Shown piece by piece: positions 50,185-60,213 of a stretch of DNA of 64,000 bases. The stretch's first letter is position 1, and each line of letters begins with the position of its first letter. The notes beneath the pieces were generated by a model. That model was not told where the DNA came from, did no database searches, and saw only the letters and a program-made list of their open reading frames with translations. This stretch comes from Phoenix dactylifera. Taxonomy: Eukaryota; Streptophyta; Magnoliopsida; Arecales; Arecaceae. The stretch is taken from the NCBI RefSeq assembly GCF_009389715.1, contig NC_052399.1, forward strand, positions 20,639,045 through 20,703,044. Direction: 5' to 3'. A program made the position numbers and the translations under genes.

Positions 50185-50473
50185 GATAAAATCTTATAAT
50201 TTTGGCAAACATTGCACTTAGTAAAAGCCAGCTGATTAACTTATTTGCACTCAACAAGAACAATAAAACCATGAAAAATTAATGATTCAATTGAAAACTA
50301 AGTATATCTAATTACTGAGATAAAAATCCTACAATTTCGACAAACATTGCACTCAGTGAAAAGCCGGCTGATTAACTTATTCGCACTCAACAACAACAAT
50401 AGAACCACGAAAACTTACTGATGCAATTGAAAAACTGATAACAAAACTATATTGTATAAAAGTAAACTATATC
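50185..50473. repeat. 134-bp tandem duplication
   Basis: Copy A (50185-50311) and copy B (50319-50473) share gataaaa, 'caaacattgcact.agt', 'ctgattaactta', 'cactcaaca' and 'actaagtatatct/gtaaactatatct'. Identity by eye is roughly 85%, with a short extra stretch late in copy B. Confidence 0.8.
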
Positions 50474-50808
50474 TAAATTTTCAGGATAGAATTTTCTCGG
50501 GCTATCTGAACTGTACATGTGACCTATTTCAACTGTGGGCTTGGTTTGGTCGCCTCTCACGGCCAGACCGGGCCCCAATGGCAGCTTTATGGATCTCGCA
50601 GTTGCATCCGAACCGGTTGGCCCATCTTACCCCACATGACAGCTTTAATTGGGAGATAAAAGAAGGGGAAAAAAATAAAAAAGAAAGGAAGAAGACATTT
50701 TTCTATTTGAAACTTTGAAGGATATATAAGGATGGAGCCAAGTCTTTCTTGTCACACCCAGGACTATATCTATATTTTGGGATTCCTCACCCTCTGATTT
50801 TCTCAAGG

Positions 50809-51318
50809 TGAACTTATACGGCGGCGTCAACGAGGAAGGAGGCAGCGGAGGCGCCGGGTTTGTCATTGAAGACCAAGAGGTTAGACTTGTGGCGGCTGAG
50901 GGTCGACGAATCTTTGAGCAGACTGTGATCAGTGTCGAGGCCAGAGCTGCGTAGGAGGGCGTCTCCTATGCGAGACGATTGCTGAGTATAGACCGTAGCA
51001 TCCTTGAGAGGGATTCAGCTATGATGATCAAGTGGATCTAGGATCCGGATCATGTTTCCAATAAGATGCGACTAATCCATAATATCTGCTGACTTTTGGG
51101 TGAGTGCACCTTTCATCGGACTACTCATGCCTATAAGGAGGTCAACAGTGCAGTAAATTGAGTGTCATCCTTTGCAGCTCAGCATTCCAAGAATTTCATT
51201 TAGAACAACCACTTCTTGGTCCCGCCTCCTTTGTATTCTTTTATTCTTTTGGATCGTATGGAATGCATCCACACCCGTTGTGTGTGCATTGCCGTTGTTA
51301 AAATAAATAAATAAAAAG
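50809..51318 (+). mobile_element. LINE 3' end with RNase H-domain remnant
   Basis: On + the sequence reads NLYGGVNEEGGSGGAGFVIE, EVRLVAAEGRRIF, SVEARAA, a stop, then EGVSYARRLL, YKEVNSAVN and ending MECIHTRCV, the RNase H-like tail of plant L1 LINEs (AEARAAWEG...REANSAADW...). Several stops and no upstream reverse transcriptase: a 5'-truncated dead copy. The 3' end is an AAATA-type tail at about 51300-51318. Confidence 0.7.
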
Positions 51319-53829
51319 TCCACATAGCCATTCTTCTGCCTCAATTTTCTTACTCCGAAGTCAAAACACACATTTTACTACTTCATCGTTGTGTCATGGT
51401 ACCATCATACTATAGTCATGCTTTTTCTTTTCTTTTTTTTTCATCATACGGACCTAAGTTCGTAGGAGATTCCTAGAAAAGAACCTACATGAATTCTAGA
51501 AGTCAAAAGATGCAATCCAAATAAATAATAGAACCCACTTTCCAGTACAAAAAGGTCAGCAGCTCAAGTCTGCCTTTAGTTTGATCTTGTGGTGGCGTTT
51601 AGTGCCTTTTATAGCCTAATTCGGATACAAGTTTGGACTTCGACCGTAAGGCTTCCTTTCAACTTTATGAACCTGGTTAAGTTGCATGCATTAGGCCTTT
51701 GTTTTAGCGATTTCAGACATGAGATCAAAACTTGTAGGCTTGCAGTTGAATATTCTTAGGAGCCCAGGTTTATATACTCAAATTCGGAAACAGTGTAGTC
51801 CATGATAATTAGTTTCTCTCTCGAAACTAAGTATAAGGTTTTGTCCCTAGTCTTCATGGACAAATGAAGATGAAAGAAAATCTTCATATGCTTGAGTCCA
51901 TTGTCGCTGAGTTTGTCTCATCATTTTTAATTTTCAGATCAAGCACTTCTTTTTAGAAAATCATATGGATTGGTAACTAGAAACATAAAAACAAAACAAT
52001 GGATACAATTGAGAAGCAGTCAAAGAAAATGCATAGGATCAAAATTAGTTACTTACATAATTATATAGCAAAGGCATCATCAACATGAAACTATTCTATT
52101 AAAATCTAAAATTAATGATCCAACAGTATCTAAACCATTTATCCATCACATTTTGCAGAGGGATTAATCACTGTAGCCTAGTTGGAGTTTTTAGTCTTTC
52201 TTAAGTTTCGCGTTGGGTATATTAGATCTTTTCATAACTCCTCATTCTCAAGTTTTTTTGGTTCAATCCTCACATTTCAAATTAATAAGAAACGTTGTTT
52301 AATAAGAAAACTTTAAAATTCATGTAACCAATAGAACTCTTGCCATGATTAATGACGTTTTTTTTCACCGTTTTTAATGAGTTCATGTTTTCAAATCTTA
52401 AGTAATTTCATTCATAAAATACTAATGCTAGATATTTTTCCTCCTAAAAATACATTCTCGAAGAGACCAATTGCATAATATTGTATTTTTCCCTTTCAAT
52501 CCTTCTTGCACCAACAATAAACTCATTAACCTATTCCAACTAGCTTAGTTTGAGTTGGGCTTGGAAATAATTAATGGTTTTGGCTCAAGGTTAGGTCTGA
52601 AATTGTTAATTGACAACTTCCAATTTTCAGTTGGCATCATTTTTGAGTCAATACCGGAACTCATAAAGACTTATTATTAGTTTCTATGAAGTTGATCAAT
52701 AGAATGAATGTCAAAAGGTTGAATGACTGTCGGGTGAAAGTTTAGAAGTCTTATTCTTGCATGGAGTGATTTGTGATCAAAATGATTCATACCTACCAAA
52801 ATGACACCAAGAAAAAAAAAATCATGCAGCATGGAAAAGCTGAACTTGAGGCAAACATGTGGTCATGCTATTCAGTGGTATGCTAAAAAAAATCAACATT
52901 TACCAACCTTTTGGTGTAAAATCACCTTAACTACAAGATTTAAGTGGGTGGAATGTGAAAAAGAAACCATAAAATAATTGATTTAAAGATACACGACAGT
53001 CATATTAGGTTATTACATGTAAATTTATGCGTGATCGAATAAAAGATCGGCACTTTGAGATTCACTAACGGTTCATACAAACTAATTCTTCCTATTCGGT
53101 ATTTGGGCTAAAAAAATAATTTGTATTTAATGAATATATTTATATTGCGATGCATTTAACTTCTTACAGACAAAAATTTTTGGGTAACATTTGACCGCAA
53201 TGAAAGTTGCATTCACTTAAAAATGATGAATTTAATGTGCCACAAATTCCTTTTAAACAAGAAAAGTTTATTTAGATTCATCTTTTGTTACTAAGAAAGC
53301 TTATTAGATTCACCTCGGCAGCGAATGCCACTCATTCTCGCCTTCAGCGCTGTACATATTTATTTATAATATAATCCCAGGGGAAGACTCTTACTTTCTC
53401 CAAACTTCTCAAAAAAAAAAAAACAGCAATTTAATCAATTCATAAACGTTACTGATTATTCTAATCAATGTTTGAATTCTGAGTAATTTAACGCTATCAT
53501 GATCAAGTAATACATCTAGGCACGAATTCACTTGATGCATTTTTAAGTTAGGTTGCAATCTATAAATGCATTTTACAAGTCTCTCATGCCACCAGAAATT
53601 GAAATACTCTTAACATGAAAAGATAAAATACCATGGACATCCTGCAACGGAGAAAGCTCATATACAAAGTTACTGCATGCAGCACTGCTGTAATAATGAT
53701 AGAGGAAGTGAAAACAGAAACCATTTCATGCAATAATGCATGTAGGAAGAAATAAAAAATAGCCATAAAAGAAGAAAATCCAAAGGGGAGGAACAGTTTG
53801 TAAATGCCTGAGCATTTTATTTAAAGTAA
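51319..53829. other. AT-rich intergenic DNA
   Basis: No open frame, domain or clear terminal repeat recognised in about 2.5 kb. Confidence 0.45.
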
Positions 53830-53879
53830 CAGATGAACTCTTTTTGCTCGTGCCAAAGAAAGTGTTCTAACCAGATGTG

Positions 53880-54300
53880 TTTTGGATGGTAGCAGGAGGA
53901 TGGTGTACACTTTACGATGGCTCGGACTTTAGAGTCATGGCAGGTAGAGGACGCATGATCTTCGACATCTCGATCCTAAGGCAGAGCTGAGAGTAGCTTG
54001 GGTAGACCTATGTTATGCTTGGCGTGTGCCGATGCCATTCTATTAGAAAATGACTCGAGCACGGTGATCTACTAGATCCAAGAGTGTTTTGGCCTAGCTG
54101 GGAGATGTCACTTTTTATTTCGGGACATCTGAGGCATGACTAATAGTGACATTATTCTCGGGGCAAAATATATTTTTAGGGAGGCCAACGAAGCGGCGGA
54201 CTGGATAATCTGCTTTGTTGCAAATGGCTATAGGAGAGTTTTTTTTTGGACAGACGAAGATGAGTTGCCTTGGGCATTTATTATTTTTTAACTTTTTAAA
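53880..54300 (+). mobile_element. Second LINE RNase H-tail remnant
   Basis: Reads GGWCTLYDGSDFRVMAGRGR-like sequence, then REANEAADWIICFVANGYRR, WTDEDELPWAFIIF and a stop. This is again the RNase H and C-terminal part of a plant LINE, 5'-truncated and broken, ending in an A/T-rich tail. It belongs to a different subfamily from the copies at 50.8 and 58.3 kb. Confidence 0.6.
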
Positions 54301-55521
54301 ATATATTTATAATAAATTGGTATGAGTCGTATGGTGCTGAAAAAAAAAAGCAATCAATTTAAATAAATAACGCGGATCTTTTTTTTTCCATTTTTTTAAT
54401 CAAAACTAGGCCCCTAGGATCAAATGCGAAAAGCGTTCGAAATTCCTAATGTTCCTAGTTTCCACAGATATCGAGAAGCCCAAGAAACCCAGGAGCCTGT
54501 GACATGATGGCCTGTTTAGGTTCTAACACGAGCCACCAATACTGAGTTATCGGGGTTGTGGAAACCACCGGAATTTTTATATCATCCGCTTGCACGGCTC
54601 TTGAAGTGGCCATTGCAGGATCCAACGGTCGACATCACGAAAAATGGTAAATCATTCTTTCCCGCGAAAGATACGACCCAAACGCTCGGACTCCTCGATA
54701 GCCACGAAGGAATCCCTAATCTTTATTTTTATATAACGCTTATTTTAATATTTGTTTCAAGGAGCCAGCCCGGTTAACACGTGCCACCTCGAACCACTAA
54801 TGGCCTCGTCGCACGTGTGAACCCCCGCAGCACATGGGAGGTCGGCCTTGATCCACGAGGGCCCACCATCCATTCTCGCGTGCGACGTTCGATCAGGTAT
54901 CTCACCTCTTGTGGCGCCCACGCGTTTCCCGCCGGAAATGTGGATCGCATCACAACTTCCACTAGTAATCCTTAATGATGTCGACAATTAATAATAATAA
55001 CAACAATTGAGTCTAGATCAAGTAATCATTAAAAACGAAAGTCTGGATTCTAAATACCGTGCCAAGTCATGTCCAACCATCTTCAACGAGACTGTTTAAC
55101 TCAAGAAATATAGAGCTCTATAGACGTTCCAAAGGAATTTACAGCTTGGATAGCTCCCAATGTCTCCTCCCTGATACGATTAAGTGCTTATAACTTGACT
55201 TTGTAGCCCACTAAATGAGCAGCTTCCAAGAGAGATCCAATCTCGTACCAAGGTCATTGAAGTAGGAAACGTCAACCTTGTAAGATGAAACCGCTGCAAC
55301 CAAATCATGTGCTACCTGTTCATTGAGCCGCGTTGATGAAATAAAAGAAATGGCAGTGCAATTAAAGAGCTGAGACAAAGGAATGTGAGCTTACGGTTTG
55401 TTAACGTGAACCCGTGAATATTCTGACTTTCTAAGTCCAGCTCTTCCTTCAAATATCCGAGAGTCGAGGGAGAAGAGGTGAGAGCGGAAAAGAGAAGAAG
55501 GCGAGAGATAGAGAGGAGAGA
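54301..55521. other. Intergenic DNA and STIG1 promoter side
   Basis: Short overlapping open frames at 54556-54987 have no domain. The last 150 bases are purine-rich (GAGA) leader of the STIG1-like gene. Confidence 0.4.
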
Positions 55522-55986
55522 ATGGCCGCCGCAAGCCTCTCTTCTCCAACATCAGCGGTCTCCATTCTATCGATGATCGTGATCGTTTCGACCATCGCAC
55601 AATGCCACATTGCATCAGCCATGGAGGATAGCCATGGCAGCGTGATGACGGACCACTTCCTCGGCCTCAACTCTCGTTCCGGTGGCCGGTTCCTTGCCGA
55701 GAACGTGAAGAAGGGGGAGCAATGCGATCCGGTGACGAACAACATATGCTCGGGGACTGGGGCCAAGGATGGCACCCAGCTCCTGGACTGCTGCAAGAAC
55801 CATTGCCGCGACGTGCTCGGCGATCGCAATAACTGCGGGATCTGCGGGAACAAGTGCAAGTTCGGGCAGCTCTGCTGCAGTGGGAAGTGCACCGCGGTGG
55901 CCTACGACGTTGAGAACTGCGGCAAGTGTGGGAAGGTGTGCAACCCTGGGGTTAGGTGTGAGTATGGGAGCTGCGGATATGCTTGA
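55522..55986 (+). CDS. Stigma-specific STIG1-like secreted cysteine-rich protein
   Basis: Secreted small protein of 154 residues. In Solanaceae STIG1 acts in stigma exudate and pollen-tube growth; other members act in seed set and stress. Residues 1-33 (SILSMIVIVSTIAQCHIASA) form a signal peptide. The STIG1 domain fills the C-terminal half with 16 Cys: EQCDPVTNNIC, DCCKNHC, DRNNCGICGNKC, GQLCCSGKC, ENCGKCGKVCNPG and CEYGSCGYA at the end. It is a single exon with no breaks. It has a tandem, broken copy at 56705-57224, and homology between the two continues through the 3' flank, so the duplication covered gene and flank. Confidence 0.92.
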   Translation: MAAASLSSPTSAVSILSMIVIVSTIAQCHIASAMEDSHGSVMTDHFLGLNSRSGGRFLAENVKKGEQCDPVTNNICSGTGAKDGTQLLDCCKNHCRDVLGDRNNCGICGNKCKFGQLCCSGKCTAVAYDVENCGKCGKVCNPGVRCEYGSCGYA

Positions 55987-56704
55987 CTTCGTAGTGTCTT
56001 CTAAGGAGGGAGAGTTCATTTTGTTGCGCTCTTCTCAAGTATAGAGATGATACAAGTACACTGGTAGGGTTGGGGTTGGGATGAAGGATAGAAATTTTGT
56101 GTCCAATAACCTGCTTGAGTTTGTGGTATATTTGGTTCTTTCATAAAGGGTGAGATGGTGGTATACGAGAGTTTTGTAAACATGTTACCTCTTCCTTGAG
56201 CAACAATAAGTGCGAAGGCATGGCTCATGCCCCGAATTCCTCGTTCACCTTTTCAGTACAACTACTTCACATCATCTTAGACAAAAGTTGAGGAAGAGAG
56301 TAGCTTAGACATATTTAAGGCAGCTTTTCCAAGACTCTATTCTCGATTCAAGTAGTATATATGTACAAATAATGCTACCAGGTTCAACCTTCGTAACCAA
56401 AAACAAAAAACAAAATCTCTACGCATCTGGCATGCGACATGCATGGTTGGAAGGGATTGGTTATACTTGCAGGATCAATGCAATATACAGTAAAGTTGTG
56501 TAAAGCATCAATAGCTTCCTATCACTCCTCATGCTAAATAGTTCGTAGATTCCTTTCAGTAATAGAGCATGGGCCTTGTATCAATTAATTTCTTCTTGTG
56601 CTATTCGCCCGAAGGTAAAAATTAACTTCCTAGCCTCAGGTGATACCCTGATACCGGATCTACTCCCTCTTTCTAGATTGGAAAGAGCTAAATCAAGTTG
56701 ATCA
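55987..56704 (+). other. STIG1-like 3' flank and spacer
   Basis: 55987-56230 is 3' UTR and flank, with a matching copy at 57225-57425. 56231-56704 shows nothing further. Confidence 0.5.
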
Positions 56705-57224
56705 GTGCGAAGAAAGGAGACCAGTGGGATCCGGTCACCAACAACATATGCTCGGGGACCGAGGCCAGAGACGGCACCCAGCTCCTCTACTGCTGCAAGA
56801 ACCACTGCTGGAACGTGCTCAGCGATCGCAATAACTGTGGCATCTGCGGATCAGTTGATTGTTGCTGACTATTGGAAAATATAGGAGGAGCGAAATGCTC
56901 TTTTTTTTTTTTTTAAATTAAGTTCTATTTATTATGTTTTGCAGAAAATTTTATCAAACTTCAAGCATTTATCTTCAGAGAACACTGCAGGAAAAAGGAG
57001 AAATGCCAACGCATATACGCCGACGTTTTCTAAAAGCATCGGTAATTTTGGCCAAGCGCCAAAATTTGCCGACGCTTCTTAAGCGTCGACGGTCCCAACG
57101 CTAGATCCAGAAAGTGGGGATTTTCTTATAATTTTTTTATAAATAGTTTCTATAAATTTTATTTTTTTAATAAAGACGGGGCGCCCGGCTTTGGTGTGAG
57201 TACGGGACCTGCGGGTATGCTTGA
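56705..57224 (+). pseudogene. Tandem STIG1-like pseudogene, interrupted
   Basis: The first piece (56705 to about 56862) reads CAKKGDQWDPVTNNICSGTE, then DGTQLLYCCKNHCWNVLSDR and NNCGICG, nearly the same as the intact neighbour. The signal-peptide part is missing and the first domain Cys is Trp. The frame then ends. After about 320 bp of unrelated sequence the last codons CEYGTCGYA and a stop (57222-57224) resume, followed by the duplicated 3' flank. The middle of the domain (the LCCSGKC to KVC part) is lost. The unrelated sequence includes a CACTA transposon end. Confidence 0.85.
56983..57095. mobile_element. CACTA (En/Spm) transposon end fragment
   Basis: Starts CACTGCAGGAAAAAGGAG, close to the CACTACAAGAAAA terminus of plant CACTA elements. 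It is followed by 'gccgacg', 'agcatcgg' and a hairpin with arms CGACGCTT / AAGCGTCG (57068-57086), typical of CACTA subterminal repeats. No opposite end is seen, so the element is truncated. Confidence 0.6.
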
Positions 57225-57619
57225 CTTTGGTAATGTTAATCTGAGTTTGCTGCGCTGCACCTTTCGGAAGCACAGAGATGATGCAACTAAGATAAAAGTT
57301 CTCTGTCCAATACGCTGCTCGTGTCTCTAGTTGTTTCTTTCGTAGAGGGTGGGGTTCTGCAAGCATATTATCTCTTTTTTGAGTGACAATAGTGCAATGT
57401 GTAGAGGTATGGCTCATGGAGCTCTGTAAGCTATCAGTAAATCAAGTATAAGAACGTATCTATTTTATTTCTTATTAGTTAGTATTTTATATTTTATATT
57501 GGTTATATTTCATGCATATTATTGAAAATATTTTGTCTAAAAAATGCTATATCTTTATTTTATAAAAATATTCTAAAGAAATAATCTAATAGAGAAAAAA
57601 AAATCAGAAGGTTGAAAAG

Positions 57620-58110
57620 AATTTGTCTAAATCGAGGCGTGTGATATACATTGCCTTAAGAACATGATTCGCCCTCTACGTACAGGTTTGCGGCGATGTC
57701 GTCCCCAAGATAAAATAACTAAGCTCGGTCTAATCCTCTTCTAATGGGCACGATCGCTAGGAGAATGGATCTGACCAGCTCCTTCAATTGCCCAGATAAA
57801 AAGAAAACGTTGAAAGAAGTTTTGAAAAAGAGAAAAAGAAAAAGAAAAGAAGAATTAATTCTCTATTTCACCTTAAGAAGTAGGGAACTAATGTGGATTA
57901 AGTTAACCAAAATACTGGACTCAGAGCCTATTTATAGACTCTATCCGATGATTGAAACGGTACGGCATTTCCAAAGATACAATATTTCAGAAACATCACA
58001 TCTCTACGGAAATCAGAACCAACGTTCTTTTCAAAAAAGTCTGTTCTAAAAAAGAATAAGAGTTTTAAAAATTTTTAAACCATTTAAAATTTAAAAAATA
58101 AAGCTGGTAT
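57620..58110 (+). repeat. Dispersed repeat, copy B
   Basis: Matches 4895-5340 on the same strand; see that entry for shared landmarks (here 'aagaacatgattcgcc', 'gtttgcggcgatgtcg', 'cagaaacatcacatctc'). No coding capacity. Confidence 0.6.
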
Positions 58111-58267
58111 ATTTATTTTTTAAATTTAATATTTTTTTCTAAGTTAAAACTATAACACATATGACCTATGATTTGCTTCGGTATAGAAGGACTTGTCATG
58201 TATATTAAAAAATTTTAATCAGAAAATATGGGTGGGCGATATGAGCTACCAGTTTTTTCTTTTTTTT

Positions 58268-58740
58268 GGTACATCGGCGGCTCACACATATCGGGTGTGA
58301 GTACAGCCCAAAGAGTCCGACAATAAATGACAATGCAATGGAGCTAAAATAAAATCATGATTTTTCCAGATAAAACCCCCGAAGTAATGAGTCACGTAGG
58401 ACATCACCCAATCCGTCGCACTGTTGACCTCTCTGAGAACATGGATAGCCCGAGAGGTGCCGCATTCGCCTAAGAGACGACGAATTTCGTGGAGCAATCC
58501 CGTCCCCCCGACAGCACTCCCAAGACCCTAAGTCCCCTCGATCACAGTGGCTGAGTTCTCCTCGAGGATGATACGGTATGTCATCAGCATCTGTCTCGCA
58601 TAGAAGACCTCCTCCTAGGCAGCTCTGACCTTGGCATCGGCGACAGACTGATTGAAGATTCGCCGTCCTCCAACTGCCACGAGTCTAGCCTGCCGGCCCC
58701 TGATAACTACCAGTTTCTTCGGCAACAGCCTGCAGCCACA
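58268..58740 (-). mobile_element. Third LINE RNase H-tail remnant
   Basis: The minus strand reads ARLVAVGGRRIFNQSV, AKVRAA, a stop, EEVFYARQMLM, then LHEIRRLLGECGTSRAIHVL, REVNSATDWVMSYVTHYFGG and SDSLGCTHTRYV with a stop at 58282-58284. This is the RNase H tail of a plant L1 LINE, 5'-truncated. A T run at 58258-58268 is the poly-A tail in reverse. It belongs to the same subfamily as 50809-51318. Confidence 0.75.
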
Positions 58741-60213
58741 TTTGTGGGTTTGCTTTCTAAAATGTATAGCTAAACAATTTAATTAATTTTAAATTTTTTT
58801 GAGTGCAGATCCTTTGCGGTGCATGTTTTGCATCATAAATAATAATGTATACTTAGACAATTCACAGCTTATTCCGGAGATGGATGATTGTCGCCCATCT
58901 CCTAACTATGCGATTGTTTAGAAACAATCGAGGGACCGAGACCACCGTTGTAGATTTTTAGTATCGGTGACTTTAAGGGGCTCAACCCTCGTAACAAAGA
59001 ACATATCAAAGCACAACTTTTTGTAACATGGCATGAAGGGAATGGTGCTACTTGCTTTCAGTGCAATACTTTGTGAACTATGAATCATCTTTTGACATGG
59101 CTCATACTGGGCTCATATCAATTTATTCTTGTTGGGTTCACCCACAGGCAGGAAGCCCCTATAGCCTCAGCTAATAAAGGATCCAGTACTCCTTTTGCCG
59201 ACGGTTTTTATTTTAACTTGCATCATTTTGGATGTAATTTGAGCATGGTCATCAAACAACATTGAATCCCCTTATTCGATGTGTAAGTCTTATGTTTTGC
59301 TACTGCATGCTATAAATATTTGGGTCTTTCTATGTAGAATTATTTTTGGTGCACAAATGGGAAATATGATTTTCAATTGTAATAAAAAATATTAGGCTCA
59401 ATACTATTTTCTCTTTTTTTTTGAATCGAAATAGGAGGTAGCTGCAGGCTGCTGCTCCCTGTTTATTAATAAGAGAAATGTTACAGATGTTTACAGGTTG
59501 GTCAAATACATGCTATGGGAAGAAGAGCAAGCAGAGGGACAGTGAAATTAACGGATACACAGTGGGAAGGCACAAAGGAAAGGCAGTAGTGTCGACAGGA
59601 ATCAGGCGCATTCAGATTTGTGCACATGATCCTAAGTGCATCATGATTTGTGCCAAATAAATCTCAGATGAATGGCCGCTTAAGGATTCATCTACGTAGT
59701 CTATGGTTATTTAATTGGAACAGGTCCTGAGTGCACAGGTGACCGTTTTTGAACTCACAATTGAGAACATTGATAAGCTCGTGGATGATAAATGATGTTT
59801 AAGGTAGAATTTTCATGTTGCAGCACGCATTTGACACCTATCAATCCGGCTGGAGATATAATATTGTTGGAATCAAAATTATCTTGCCATGGTCACCCAT
59901 CTGCCATTCATGGACATATTCAGATCTGCATACAGGAAAATTTCTGGCCTTAAATTGTACGAGTATTGCACTAGGAATCAGCCTCGATACTTAAATCTTT
60001 CCTCATAATTCATTGAAGATGTGAGGACTCATGCAGTGTGTGTTTAGTCCCATATCAATTATTCGTTGGGTAGATCTTGGGTACTTATACAAAATCAAAG
60101 AACCGAAATAATACCTTTCGGCTCACTATTTTAGGTGAGGACCCTAGGTTATTACAAAAGAAGCAAGCAACAGTTAATCCATAAGCAACAATGTCAAATG
60201 ATCTGCTCTATCA
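58741..60213. other. Intergenic DNA; WSD1-like 3' side
   Basis: No gene seen. 59410-59480 has a T-rich start and 'tgctgctccctgtttatt' that may be a retroelement tail. Confidence 0.4.
60030..60163. mobile_element. Possible LTR fragment
   Basis: Contains AGTCCCATATCAATT, TCTTGGGTACTTATACA, 'ttcggctcactattttaggtg' and 'gaccctaggttattaca', a combination I associate with plant LTRs. The AGTCCCA motif is shared with the solo LTR at 29-608. No paired ends or target duplication found. Confidence 0.35.

Noticed and set aside
50185-50473. CRISPR-like array
   Set aside because: Only two long diverged copies directly adjacent, no short repeats with spacers, in a plant nuclear context.
54757-54987. Overlapping open frames on both strands
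   Set aside because: No domain and no splice or start support; likely chance in a GC-richer patch.
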